Part shown: in pieces, positions 28,116 through 37,900 of the stretch
How the letters are laid out: each line of letters opens with the position of its first letter
Position numbering within the stretch: position 1 is the first letter of the stretch
The notes under the pieces: model-generated
What the model saw: only the letters and a program-made list of their open reading frames with translations
Told to the model about the DNA's origin: nothing
The model's database searches: none
From: Flavobacterium fryxellicola
GTDB lineage: Bacteria; Bacteroidota; Bacteroidia; Flavobacteriales; Flavobacteriaceae
Direction of reading: 5' to 3'
Assembly: GCF_900143245.1 (NCBI RefSeq)
Contig: NZ_FRDK01000001.1
Span: forward strand, 434,001-498,000
Length of the DNA: 64,000 nucleotides
Translations under genes and position numbers: made by a program

Positions 28116-30383
28116 CTAATTCAAACTCGCTTTATACATCCTCGCCTCTTCCCAAGAGAATTTTTGTCCGTGTTTTTCCATTAAGGCATTGAGCGATTCT
28201 TCTCGGTATCCTGCAAAGGCCGCTGCCAAATTCTGCAGTTTATCTTCTGGTAAAACTTCCGAGATAGCTACCGCTTTCGTCTGAATCAATTTAACGAAAT
28301 GCGAGTAAATCGTTTGTTTGGTTAACACTCTGATGGTGGCGATTTCAGCAATAGATTTTTTTTCGACCCATAATTCATAGGTTTCCTGAACGGTTGATTT
28401 CTTGGTTACCGCTGTTTTAACCTTTTTTGCGGTGTATCGCTGCACGTCTTTATCGTCATCAATCAAGGTAATGTTTAGTTCTTTGAACTGATTCTGAATC
28501 GCTTCTGTTTTTCGGCTAATGTATTTCTTTATTTCTGAGGATGTTAGCTTTTCTTTCGAAATGGTTTCTCCGGCAACCACGGTTTCTATCAGTAATTTGG
28601 CTTTCATCAAGCGCAGGACGGCTTTGGTCTGCAGTTCTTCGAGAACAATCAATTCATCATAAAATGCTTTTACTTTCTTGATGCGTTTTACTTCTTCAAT
28701 TTTCCAAAGGATTTCAAAGACCAATTCATCCATTGGCTTCAAGAAATAAGTGAAAGCAGCACCAATGCGTTCTGAAATATGATTCAAATCAACCGTTTCC
28801 TGACCAAATAGTTTGTTCAATTGCGATATAAATTTTTTGGATGGATCCAAAAGCTGTTCGATAACTTCTGTTTGCTTTTTGGCCCAAGTTGCATGTTTCG
28901 ACTTTTCAGAAATTTCAGATTTTTCACTGTAACTGAATTTGTGATTGCGCCATTCTTGTGCTAAATCACTCCAATCAAAAGTATTGATAAGATAGTTGTG
29001 GATGAAATTTTTAGTTTCAAAATGCAAGGCACTGGCTAAAAATGAATCCGAAGCTTTGTTCAACGCATAATCCATCACATCTTGGTCGTTTGAAATGCCA
29101 TTCATACGCAATGGAGAAAGCAAAATAAGCCCTTCTAAAGACCGCAAACGCGATAATGCCACGTATGCTTGTCCTGGCAAAAAAACTTGCGATACGTCGA
29201 GCGCCGCTTTATCAAACGTTAAGCCCTGGCTTTTATGCACGGTAATAGCCCACGCCAATTTGATGGGATAATGCACAAAAGTGCCCAAAACTTCTTCTTC
29301 AATTTCCTTAGTAGTTGCATCTACTTTATAGCGAATGTTTTGCCATTCGTATTTTTCGACTTCGATAGTTTTGTTTTCTTCGGGAAAATGCACTAGAATT
29401 TCTTGACTTCCCAACGATTTGATCAGACCCATTTTTCCGTTGAAATAGTGCTTGTCAAAAGACAAATCATTTTTAACAAACATCACCTGTGCGCCTACTT
29501 TTAGCTTTAGCTCTTGTTCCACCGGGAAAATTTTATCTGGAAAATCACCTGTTATTGCAGGATTGTAGGACACTAATTTTCCATCTAAATCTTGTAATGC
29601 CTGAGCATTCATGGAATCGGCTTTGTTGTTGTGTGTGGTTAACGTGATGTAGCCCTTGTTAGCTTTTAAATCAAAATCAGGCTTTACATATTGGTTTAAC
29701 GTTTGGATATCTTCCTGTGAAATCTGGTTGTTGCGCAGGTTATTCAAAACCGAGATAAACGTATCATCCGTCTGGCGAAAAATTTTGGATAATTCAATGT
29801 ACAACGGTGGATTTTGTTGCACCACATGCGAATGGAAAAAGAATTTTCCTTTGTAATAGGTTTTCAGCGTACGCCATTCCTCATCTCGAATTACCGGCGG
29901 AAGTTGCAATAAATCGCCAATGTACAAGACTTGCACACCACCAAAAGGAGTGTTTTTTTTACGAACCGATTGCATCATGTAATCCATGGCATCCAGCAGA
30001 TCAGCACGCAACATACTGACTTCATCAATCACGAGTAATTCCATATTGCGAATCACGGATTTCTTCAAACCACTCATTTTGAAATGCCTGCGCAAGGTCG
30101 CTTTGGTTTCAAATTTAGTGCTTTCAGAAAATTGAGGCGATGAATTATCCGGAATAAACCCTCCAAACGGCAACTGAAACATCGAGTGAATCGTCACTCC
30201 ACCTGCATTAAGAGCGGCAATTCCCGTGGGTGCTACAACCACCGTGTTCTTGTGCGTCGTTTGAATAATTTCCTTTAGAAGGGTAGTTTTACCTGTACCT
30301 GCTTTTCCAGTAAGGAACACAGATCTATGGGTTTGATTGATGAATTGTAAAGTGTAAGCAGCGGCTTCTGAGATAGTTTGCAT
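28116..30383 (-). CDS. Pif1-like helicase with C-terminal helix-turn-helix
   Basis: A 755-residue superfamily 1B DNA helicase. The Walker A motif is LTGKAGTGKTT (about 23-33), followed by VVVAPTGIAALNAGG, the Walker B/DEXX motif LVIDEVSMLRAD, and QVLYIGDLLQLPPV with the Gln of motif III. Motifs V and VI are YPIKLAWAITVHKSQGLTFD and QAYVALSRLRSLEGL. The C-terminal part (about 560-755) carries a RecQ-C-like helix-turn-helix (YELWVEKKSIAEIATIR). The family unwinds G-quadruplexes and forked DNA. The gene stands alone. The exact role in this organism is inferred from the family only. Confidence 0.9.
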   Translation of the reverse strand: MQTISEAAAYTLQFINQTHRSVFLTGKAGTGKTTLLKEIIQTTHKNTVVVAPTGIAALNAGGVTIHSMFQLPFGGFIPDNSSPQFSESTKFETKATLRRHFKMSGLKKSVIRNMELLVIDEVSMLRADLLDAMDYMMQSVRKKNTPFGGVQVLYIGDLLQLPPVIRDEEWRTLKTYYKGKFFFHSHVVQQNPPLYIELSKIFRQTDDTFISVLNNLRNNQISQEDIQTLNQYVKPDFDLKANKGYITLTTHNNKADSMNAQALQDLDGKLVSYNPAITGDFPDKIFPVEQELKLKVGAQVMFVKNDLSFDKHYFNGKMGLIKSLGSQEILVHFPEENKTIEVEKYEWQNIRYKVDATTKEIEEEVLGTFVHYPIKLAWAITVHKSQGLTFDKAALDVSQVFLPGQAYVALSRLRSLEGLILLSPLRMNGISNDQDVMDYALNKASDSFLASALHFETKNFIHNYLINTFDWSDLAQEWRNHKFSYSEKSEISEKSKHATWAKKQTEVIEQLLDPSKKFISQLNKLFGQETVDLNHISERIGAAFTYFLKPMDELVFEILWKIEEVKRIKKVKAFYDELIVLEELQTKAVLRLMKAKLLIETVVAGETISKEKLTSSEIKKYISRKTEAIQNQFKELNITLIDDDKDVQRYTAKKVKTAVTKKSTVQETYELWVEKKSIAEIATIRVLTKQTIYSHFVKLIQTKAVAISEVLPEDKLQNLAAAFAGYREESLNALMEKHGQKFSWEEARMYKASLN

Positions 30384-30476
30384 TAGGCGTGTATATATAA
30401 AGCTAAAGTATTGAAAATTAGTAATATTCCTTTAATTTTTGGAAAACATTTTAGGTTTATAATTTGACTTTATTTT

Positions 30477-30619
30477 AGCCCCGATAGCAGCGTAAATCCT
30501 CGAAATTTAGAAAGTGATTGTTTTCTGGCCGGAAAAGAGCGACCAGCGGAAGCTCCTTTTATGGGTAAGAAAAAACACTTTCTAAACGAGAGATCGAAGC
30601 GGATAGCGGGAAATAGCTT
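30477..30619 (-). repeat. Dispersed intergenic repeat, long copy
   Basis: On the minus strand it begins AGCTATTTCCCGCTATCCGC and ends CGCTGCTATCGGGGCT, matching the ends of the element at 25379-25460. The interior carries an inverted repeat TTTAGAAAGTG/CACTTTCTAAA. It is GC-richer than its surroundings. An open frame of 62 codons crosses it but looks spurious. Confidence 0.7.
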
Positions 30620-30680
30620 CAAAAAAAATGCCTTCAATCTAACTATAGACGAAGGCAATTTTTTGAATTAATATAAAATT

Positions 30681-31295
30681 TTATTTTTTAACTGCTGCTT
30701 TTTCTTCCGTTTTTGCAGGTGCTTTGTATTTGTCGTTCAAAGCTTTGATGATTTCTTTTGTGATATCAAATTTGTCTTCAGCGTACAAAATTGAAGCTGC
30801 ATCGCCTGTACCGTAGATGTATGCATAGCCTTTTTCTTTGCCGTATGCTTTGATGAATTTTTTAACACCAGATACTAAAGAATCCATTTCTTTTCCGCTT
30901 TCGGCTTGCAATTCTTGAGATAATGCCTGTTGCGCATACCCTAATTGTTGCTCTCTTTTTTGCAATTCAGCCCCTTTTTGTTGAGCCCATGCTTGACCAT
31001 TCGCTTGTGCTTGTGCTTGAAAGTTTGCCGCTTCTTGTTTGAAACGATTGATTTCAGCTTCTAACTGTTTTCCTTTTTCTTCGGATTTTGATTTATACTT
31101 TGATTCAAGATCTTTTGCCTCGGTATATTCTTTCATTAATTCAGAAGTATCTACGTAAGCCGTTTTTACTTCTTTGACTGCTTCAGCAGGTTTGTTACAA
31201 GCAACAATTGAAATTGATAATGCGATTAGTACTAATGCTTTTTTACTTCTATTTTTAAAATTGCTTTTTTGGTATTCTTGGATCATTGATTTCAT
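30681..31295 (-). CDS. OmpH/Skp family lipoprotein
   Basis: Periplasmic chaperone-like protein of 204 residues. Unlike classical Skp it has a lipobox (SISIVAC, Cys33), so it is probably membrane-anchored. A long coiled coil covers about 60-145 (rich in Glu, Lys, Gln, Ala), followed by the OmpH C-terminal segment GYAYIYGTGDAASILYAEDK. The N-terminal region before the signal helix is long (about 18 residues), and a later start at MIQEYQK is possible. Skp-like proteins carry unfolded outer-membrane proteins. It appears monocistronic. Confidence 0.88.
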   Translation of the reverse strand: MKSMIQEYQKSNFKNRSKKALVLIALSISIVACNKPAEAVKEVKTAYVDTSELMKEYTEAKDLESKYKSKSEEKGKQLEAEINRFKQEAANFQAQAQANGQAWAQQKGAELQKREQQLGYAQQALSQELQAESGKEMDSLVSGVKKFIKAYGKEKGYAYIYGTGDAASILYAEDKFDITKEIIKALNDKYKAPAKTEEKAAVKK

Positions 31296-31540
31296 TTTGA
31301 TGAATTTCTAGTTTTAAGTATTATTGACAAAAATATAAAAAAATAGACAGGATTGACGTAAAGTTCAAAAAATGGTACTTTTTTTATGATATAGAATTTA
31401 ATTATTATTAATGATTCAACTATAATTCGAGACTATTAAAAACGGCTTACATATCTTTTAAATAACGAATCTTTTTAAAAATCCCTATAATTAGTCCCAA
31501 TTACGCAAAAACTCGCCTTTAGATGCTTTTAAAATAACTT

Positions 31541-32389
31541 TTACTTATTTTTTAGCATGTAAATGTGTGAAGAATACTCAAAATTCTGCTTTGCTTTCCA
31601 GTTGGACTGCAATCCTACAAAAAAGGCTTTTACGTAATTCATTTTTCCTGTTTTGTATTTTTCCGACAGCAAGCTTACATAAAAAGAGTCAAATTTCATT
31701 GGAAGTACTTTCACCAATTTCAATTCTTCTTTTTCGAAAATTTTTTTTATGGCCGTTTTCGAAAAATGCCAAAAATGAATGGGAACATCATAAGCAGCCC
31801 AAAAATTTCCGTAATGTTGCGCATCGAAGGATTTGAAATTTGGAACCGCAATAATAAGAGTACCGTTCGGTTTTAATAATCGCTTCAATTCTGTAATTTG
31901 GTTTTCTAAATTAGGAACGTGTTCCAGAACGTGCCACATCGAAATCACATCAAAAGAATGCTTTTCTAATTCGCTCGTGTCACCCACAAATGAAATGCCT
32001 TTCTTTTTTGCGATCGTTTTTGCTTTTTCGCTTGGTTCCACTCCTATCGTATGCCAACCGTTTTCTTTGGCTACTGATAGAAAATCCCCAGTTCCAGCGC
32101 CAATATCTAAGAGGCTGCCTTTCCCGGATTGCAATGAATTAATTAAATCTAACTTGTTTTTAAGTGCAATGCTTTTTACAAAATGATAGGCTTTTTCAAA
32201 TAAAGACCTTTTGCTATCCGTATGAGAAATGTAATCCACACTTTCGTAATACTTCCCTAAATTCTCTAAACTGGGTTGCGGATACGTGATCAACATATCC
32301 AACTCTTCGTCGTGATATAAATCGAATGTTTCTTGGGAAACAGAATAATCTTTAACGGTTAAAAAATGTTTTTTATTTGAAATATCCAT
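31541..32389 (-). CDS. Class I SAM-dependent methyltransferase
   Basis: A 282-residue methyltransferase of the Methyltransf_23/UbiG-like fold. Motif I is LLDIGAGTGDFLSVAKENGW with the acidic end of strand 2 in IGVEPSEKA. Motif IV is ISMWHVLEHVPN. The N-terminal ~80 residues (YDEELDMLITYPQP-like region) resemble those of sugar or lipid methyltransferases, but the substrate is not identifiable. The gene lies upstream of a parS-like site and next to mnmG on the same strand. No functional link with mnmG is evident. Confidence 0.85.
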   Translation of the reverse strand: MDISNKKHFLTVKDYSVSQETFDLYHDEELDMLITYPQPSLENLGKYYESVDYISHTDSKRSLFEKAYHFVKSIALKNKLDLINSLQSGKGSLLDIGAGTGDFLSVAKENGWHTIGVEPSEKAKTIAKKKGISFVGDTSELEKHSFDVISMWHVLEHVPNLENQITELKRLLKPNGTLIIAVPNFKSFDAQHYGNFWAAYDVPIHFWHFSKTAIKKIFEKEELKLVKVLPMKFDSFYVSLLSEKYKTGKMNYVKAFFVGLQSNWKAKQNFEYSSHIYMLKNK

Positions 32390-32458
32390 AGTGTTAGTTT
32401 TCAGTTTTCAGTAGCAAGATGCAGCTGAATCCCTTTATATGTAATGCGAATTTGGTTG

Positions 32459-32474
32459 TGTTTCACGTGGAACG
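32459..32474. promoter_or_regulatory. parS-like site 1
   Basis: TGTTTCACGTGGAACG matches the parS consensus TGTTnCACGTGnAACA in all but the last base. It lies between mnmG and the methyltransferase gene. Confidence 0.7.
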
Positions 32475-32530
32475 TATTGTAAAGTGTTCGTTTTTTTACT
32501 GAACACTGATACTGCTAACTGATTACTTTC

Positions 32531-34402
32531 TTATCTTCCCATGTAAATCAACAACACCGATACATCACTTGGAGACACACCGCTTATTCTCGATGCTTGA
32601 GAAATGGTTACAGGACGAATCTTGCTTAATTTTTGCTTTGCTTCTATCGACATGGATTTGATTTTCTCATAATCAAAATTCTCTGGAATTTTCACATCTT
32701 CAAGTCGAAGCAATTTGTCGGCGTTATTTCTCTCTTTTTCAATATAACCAGAATACTTTACTTGAATTTCCGCTTGTTCCAAAATTTCTTGATCCACTTG
32801 ATTATTTGCAATATAATCCACCACTTTTTCAAACTTCATTATGTCTTCCAAATCAATTTGTGGTCGAGAGAATACTTTAAACATTTTATCGCCTTGCGTA
32901 ATTAACGCCGTAGCTTTTGATTCCAATATCGGATTTGCTTCTGCTACAGAAACGCTTGTTTCCTTGAAAAAAGCAACCATCTTTTCAGACTCATTTAATT
33001 TGTGTTCCATTCTTCGCAAACGCGCTTCTGAAGCCAAACCAATCTCATGCGACATGGGCGTTAATCTAAAATCGGCATTATCTTGACGCAACAACGTTCT
33101 GTATTCCGCACGAGATGTAAACATTCGATACGGCTCTTCCGTTCCTTTTGTAATTAAATCATCAATTAAAACACCAATATACGCTTCATCTCTTTTTAAG
33201 ATTAAAGGTGCCTTTTCGTGCACTTTTAAATGCGCATTGATTCCGGCCATTAATCCTTGCGAAGCCGCTTCTTCATATCCTGTAGTTCCATTTATTTGTC
33301 CAGCAAAATACAATCCTTCAACCAATTTAGTTTCCAGTGTATGTTTCAATTGTGTCGGCGGAAAGTAATCGTACTCGATTGCATAGCCAGGGCGAAAGAA
33401 TTTCACCTTTTCAAAACCCACCACCGAACTCAATGCTTTAAATTGAATATCCTCTGGAAGCGACGTCGAGAATCCATTAACATAAACCTCACACGTATTC
33501 CATCCTTCAGGCTCTACAAACAACTGGTGTCTTTCTTTATCGGCAAAACGGTTAATCTTGTCTTCAATAGAAGGGCAATATCGTGGACCGATACTTTTTA
33601 TTCGGCCATTAAACATTGGCGATCGATCAAAACCTTCTCTCAAAATATCGTGAACGTCAAGAGACGTATAGGTCATGTGACAAGATCTCTGATGGATTAA
33701 CGGAGAAGTTACATCTGAATATGAAAACTTGTCCGGCTTAGCATCTCCTTTTTCTTCATTCATTTTGGAATAATCCAAAGACCTTCCGTCAACTCTTGGA
33801 GGAGTTCCTGTCTTCATGCGTCCTGCTTCAAAACCTGCCGCTATTAAATCCTCAGTAACTCCATGGGATGCGCTCTCTCCTGCTCTTCCTCCACCAAATT
33901 GCTTTTCGCCAATATGAATCAAACCGTTCAAGAAAGTTCCGTTAGTTAATACAACTGATTTGGAACGAATTTCAAGTCCAAGTGAGGTTTTTATACCTAA
34001 TACCTTTCCGTTCTCAATTATCAACCCTTTCACCATCTCCTGATAAAAATCAAGATTTGGAGTTCCTTCTAGCATCATTCTCCATTCTTCGGCAAATCGC
34101 ATGCGGTCACTTTGAACTCTCGGAGACCACATCGCAGGACCTTTAGACTTGTTCAGCATCTTAAATTGGATTGCCGTTCTGTCTGAAACAATTCCTGAAT
34201 ACCCACCCAAGGCATCAATTTCCCGAACTATTTGTCCTTTAGCGATACCTCCCATAGCGGGATTACAAGACATCTGCGCAATATTTTGCAAACTCATGGT
34301 TACCAATAAAGTTTTGGATCCCAAATTTGCAGCAGCAGCAGCAGCCTCAGAACCGGCATGTCCCGCACCAACAACAATTACATCGTATTCCTCTAAAAAC
34401 AT
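32531..34402 (-). CDS. mnmG: tRNA uridine-5-carboxymethylaminomethyl(34) synthesis enzyme
   Basis: FAD protein (GidA) that with MnmE modifies the wobble uridine of several tRNAs in the cytosol. The product has the usual length of 623 residues. The FAD-binding motif VVGAGHAGSEAAAAAANLG is at the N-terminus. Family signatures CNPAMGGIAKGQIVREIDAL and GRYCPSIEDK-like (GPRYCPSIEDK) follow, then GQINGTTGYEEAASQGLMAG and the C-terminal helical domain ending ISGVSPSDVSVLLIYMGR. The gene is flanked on both sides by parS-like sites. mnmG is close to the replication origin in many bacteria. Confidence 0.98.
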   Translation of the reverse strand: MFLEEYDVIVVGAGHAGSEAAAAAANLGSKTLLVTMSLQNIAQMSCNPAMGGIAKGQIVREIDALGGYSGIVSDRTAIQFKMLNKSKGPAMWSPRVQSDRMRFAEEWRMMLEGTPNLDFYQEMVKGLIIENGKVLGIKTSLGLEIRSKSVVLTNGTFLNGLIHIGEKQFGGGRAGESASHGVTEDLIAAGFEAGRMKTGTPPRVDGRSLDYSKMNEEKGDAKPDKFSYSDVTSPLIHQRSCHMTYTSLDVHDILREGFDRSPMFNGRIKSIGPRYCPSIEDKINRFADKERHQLFVEPEGWNTCEVYVNGFSTSLPEDIQFKALSSVVGFEKVKFFRPGYAIEYDYFPPTQLKHTLETKLVEGLYFAGQINGTTGYEEAASQGLMAGINAHLKVHEKAPLILKRDEAYIGVLIDDLITKGTEEPYRMFTSRAEYRTLLRQDNADFRLTPMSHEIGLASEARLRRMEHKLNESEKMVAFFKETSVSVAEANPILESKATALITQGDKMFKVFSRPQIDLEDIMKFEKVVDYIANNQVDQEILEQAEIQVKYSGYIEKERNNADKLLRLEDVKIPENFDYEKIKSMSIEAKQKLSKIRPVTISQASRISGVSPSDVSVLLIYMGR

Positions 34403-34455
34403 CTTCTTGTATAATTTAACCCATCTTAAGGGTTCTGATTTTGAAATCTATATTT

Positions 34456-34471
34456 TGTTCCACGTGAAACA
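34456..34471. promoter_or_regulatory. parS-like site 2
   Basis: TGTTCCACGTGAAACA is a full match to TGTTnCACGTGnAACA. It lies upstream of mnmG. Confidence 0.75.
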
Positions 34472-34502
34472 ACAATCAATTTGCTTAAATAAAATTTAAT
34501 CT

Positions 34503-34518
34503 TGTTCCACATGGAACA
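34503..34518. promoter_or_regulatory. parS-like site 3
   Basis: TGTTCCACATGGAACA matches the consensus with one change in the central CG. It lies between mnmG and ybeY. Confidence 0.65.
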
Positions 34519-34544
34519 ACAAGATAGCGCAAGAGCATTAATCC

Positions 34545-34964
34545 CTACTGTTCCACGTGGAACAGTGCGATTTTTTCGTCTTCTTTATTGCGCATTATAA
34601 GCTCTTCCGCTTCTCCTTTGTCTTTATAACCACAATAGTGTAACATGCCATGAACTAAAACCCGCTTCAATTCGTCTTCAAAAGAAACATTGAAATCACC
34701 TGCATTGTCTTTCACCCGTTCAACAGAAATAAAAACATCACCGCTAATTTCATTTCCCATTGTGTAATCAAAACTAATCACATCGGTTAATGTATCGTGG
34801 TTTAGGTATTCTACATTTATCTTGTGAAGGTATTCATCATCACAAAAGATGTAGTTTATCTCCCCTTCTTTCTTCTTTTCTGAAATGATAACCGCAGAGA
34901 GCCAGAAAGCAATCGCTTCTTCGTTGTCTAAATTAAAGTCGGTTTCGTAATTAAAATTGATCAT
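34545..34964 (-). CDS. ybeY: rRNA maturation RNase YbeY
   Basis: Metal-dependent endoribonuclease of 139 residues involved in 16S rRNA 3' end maturation and ribosome quality control. The zinc site is HGMLHYCGYKDK, where the third ligand position has Asp in place of the His of the E. coli enzyme, as expected for Bacteroidota. Upstream LNHDTLTDVISFDY is also a family mark. The start overlaps the DUF4175 stop by four bases (ATGA), so they are coupled. The last codons (FHVEQ) are encoded by a perfect parS-like palindrome at 34549-34564. Confidence 0.94.
   Translation of the reverse strand: MINFNYETDFNLDNEEAIAFWLSAVIISEKKKEGEINYIFCDDEYLHKINVEYLNHDTLTDVISFDYTMGNEISGDVFISVERVKDNAGDFNVSFEDELKRVLVHGMLHYCGYKDKGEAEELIMRNKEDEKIALFHVEQ
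34549..34564. promoter_or_regulatory. parS-like site 4, inside the ybeY coding end
   Basis: TGTTCCACGTGGAACA is a perfect 16-base palindrome and a full match to the parS consensus. It encodes the last residues of YbeY. Confidence 0.75.
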
Positions 34965-37900
34965 TTTTTATTAAAATATTCTTGAACCTTTTGATTAAAA
35001 TTCGAGCGCAAAGGTAAGGATTGTCTATTTAATATTTCTATGCTATTCAAATAATCTAATAAACCTGCTGGCAGTGCATTAGATTGATTGTTAAACTGCT
35101 TTTTATTAGTCTCAGATTGACGTTTATTTTCCTCTCCCTGTTGCTGCACGGCTGAATTTAATTTCAGTAACTCTTGTTTTACATTCAGAATTTTTTGCAA
35201 CGTTTCATTCTTGAAACCCTTGTTTAATACTTGCTTTTCAATATGCTTCATTTGTTCCAAAGCACTTTGTCCATTACCTCCCAGTCCGTGTTTGTCTAAT
35301 TCCTTTTGCAACGCCTCGCGCAGTTGCTTTTGCTCTTTATAAATCTCCAGTATCGCTTGGGCATCACCTTCTCCTCCTTCACCCTCTTGACTTCCATCAC
35401 CAGACTTTCCTTGCGTACCTTTAGATCCTTTTTCGCCTTCGCCCGGTTTTTCCCCTTTCATTCCTTCTTTCATTTTATCACCCAATCCTTCTTGTTTTTT
35501 TATGATATCCGGCAATTGCATACCCTGTCCTTGTCCAGGTTTGGGCTTGCCAGAGGCCATCCCTGACATCTGCATTTGCATGGAATTGAGCATATCACTT
35601 AGAAAATCCGCTAATTTATTAGCAGCCGCTATAGTGTATTGCTGGTGCGATAATCCTTTGGGAACTTGAGCATCAGTTAAACTGGACAGCGACTTATCAA
35701 CGTTATAAATCACATTCCCAATTTCCTTAGTAATATCCTCTGCGATTTTTGGATTGCGCAATGACATAGCAAACAAACTGTCGTCCACATACTTGAATTG
35801 CTGCTTTAAATCCTGCTGAATTTTGATGTTTTTATTAAACGCAGGAGATCCTGATTTATACTTTTTGAATTGCTTCATCAAATCTTCTTGAGACAATGAA
35901 AAGGCTAATAAGTTATCCAATATTTGTCTCATCATTGCAACATCCTCCTGAAGCTGTTCCATCTCAGCTCCCTCCATACTCTGAGCCATCTTCTCCGACA
36001 TCTCTTTCATCTTTTTCGAAGCGCTTTTTTGACTGGGTTTCGCTTGTTCTCTTTTTCCACTCTTTAATTGTTCAGCAGCTTTCTTCAAATCATTCTTAAT
36101 ACTTTCTTCTTTGGCCGACTCATTAGGTATTTCTAATGGGGATTTCAGTTCTTTATTTTCCTTCTCTAAATCATTTAACTCTTTCTGAATGTTATCAAAC
36201 TCCGTATTAATGTCATCTTGTTTATCCCCGTTATTTTCCTTTTCCTCATTAGCTAATTTATCCTGCTTTTCTGCCAGTTTACCTAATTTATCTCCCAACT
36301 GTTCGGCTTTCTTTTCCACATAAAACCGCTTTGTCAGCTCTACTAACTGTTCTAAGTTCTTCGTTTGGTTTTTACTGTTTTGTTTATACTTATCTAACTT
36401 AGACAACAACTCCTCATTCTGAATTTTATCGTTCAGCTCTTTCAGCTCATCTAATAGTTTTTGGTTTTTTTCCAATTCCTTCTCGGCTTTATCCATACGC
36501 TTTTGCAGCTCTTCTTTTAATTCATCTTTCTTATCGGTTTTGAAGTGTTCCAAATTGTCATTCATCTTTTTGGTAAATTCCTTCATCATTTCCTCTTGCT
36601 TCATTTGACGCTTGATAAAATCATTCACTTTTTGCTGATCCTTAAAATCTAAATTTTCTTTTTCTTTACCTGTCTTTTGAAGCTTCTCTATTTCAGAAAT
36701 TTGTTTGTCTTGGTTCTTTAAAGACTTCTCTAAACCACTAATATTCTCATTTTGCTGCAACAAAATTTGATCTTCCTTTTCATCTTGAGTAGCAACACGA
36801 TTTGTAAAAACTGCAGACTTGGTGCTTTTGAAATTATGAATGACATCATTGTCAAAAACTTCAAAATAATAATCATACGATACGCCTTGCTCTACTGCAA
36901 GATTACTAGGAAATGAAAACACAAATTGATCAAATGCAGCTTTTTTAACGGCGATTGTTCCACGTTTGGCAGCTTGTGGCCGCTCTCTTTCGTAATACAC
37001 AACCTGTACTTTAGACAATCCATAATCATCAGCAATTTGAGCTACGATATAGTTCTTAGCCACCTTCAAACTATCTGGCGGATGGTTTACATTAATTGTT
37101 GGGAACTGATCCTTGACAATAGATAGCTTATAATTCAATTTTTCGTGGTTTTTTACCTTCTCGTTTGAAGTAAGAATTTGATAATCTGTTTCTTGCAATA
37201 TACTTTTTGACAAGAAGAAATTATTTACGGCTTTAGAAAAAGTAACTTTAGATCTTTCATCCTGCCAAACAACACTCTGAGTGGCTTGCGTACTCATTTT
37301 CCACGTTACAAGCGTTCCTTCTGGAATAACCGCATTTCCTGTGCCTTTGATTGTTTCCTGTTTTTTATTCAAATACGATGGGAAATTTAATTGCATTTCA
37401 AAATTAGCGATAGTTGGAACAGTAATCACTTTCAATTCATACTCTGGTGAAGTGATCGCGTTCCCCTCTACGTGGAACAAAAAATTTGCTGCTGGTTTAA
37501 CCATCTTAAATTGAAACTCTCCAGCCTTAGAAGATTCCATGAAGTAACTTTCGTCGTCAATAAATATCATGGCATTCTCAGGAACTATTTTACCTTCGGT
37601 TTTGATTCGCAGGATAAAGTCCTTTCCCTGATCGGTTTGTAAATCGGTATTCAAAACAATAAATTTAAAGGGAGCGGGTGGCAAAAACGCAGAATTGAAA
37701 TGTACGACTCTATTTAAACTTTGAGAGATCATGCTACTGTTTCCAGAGACAAAGAAGAAAGCCAAAAGCAGTATTGGAATAACTGCTAAAGGAAAATACT
37801 TTTTGTTACCCCCGTAACTAATTGCATTTCCAAAAGGGATTGGCTGCAATGCACTGGCTTTTTGTTCAATGGATGCCACTAATAATTCTGATTTTTCTTG

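Noticed and set aside
30470..30658. 62-codon open reading frame on the minus strand
   Set aside because: It coincides with the dispersed intergenic repeat and is rich in residues generated by the repeat ends; no start context or homologue-like structure is visible.
36956..37479. Two more parS-like sequences in the DUF4175 gene
   Set aside because: TGTTCCACGTTTGGCA at 36956 and CCCTCTACGTGGAACA at 37464 each match only one half of the consensus.
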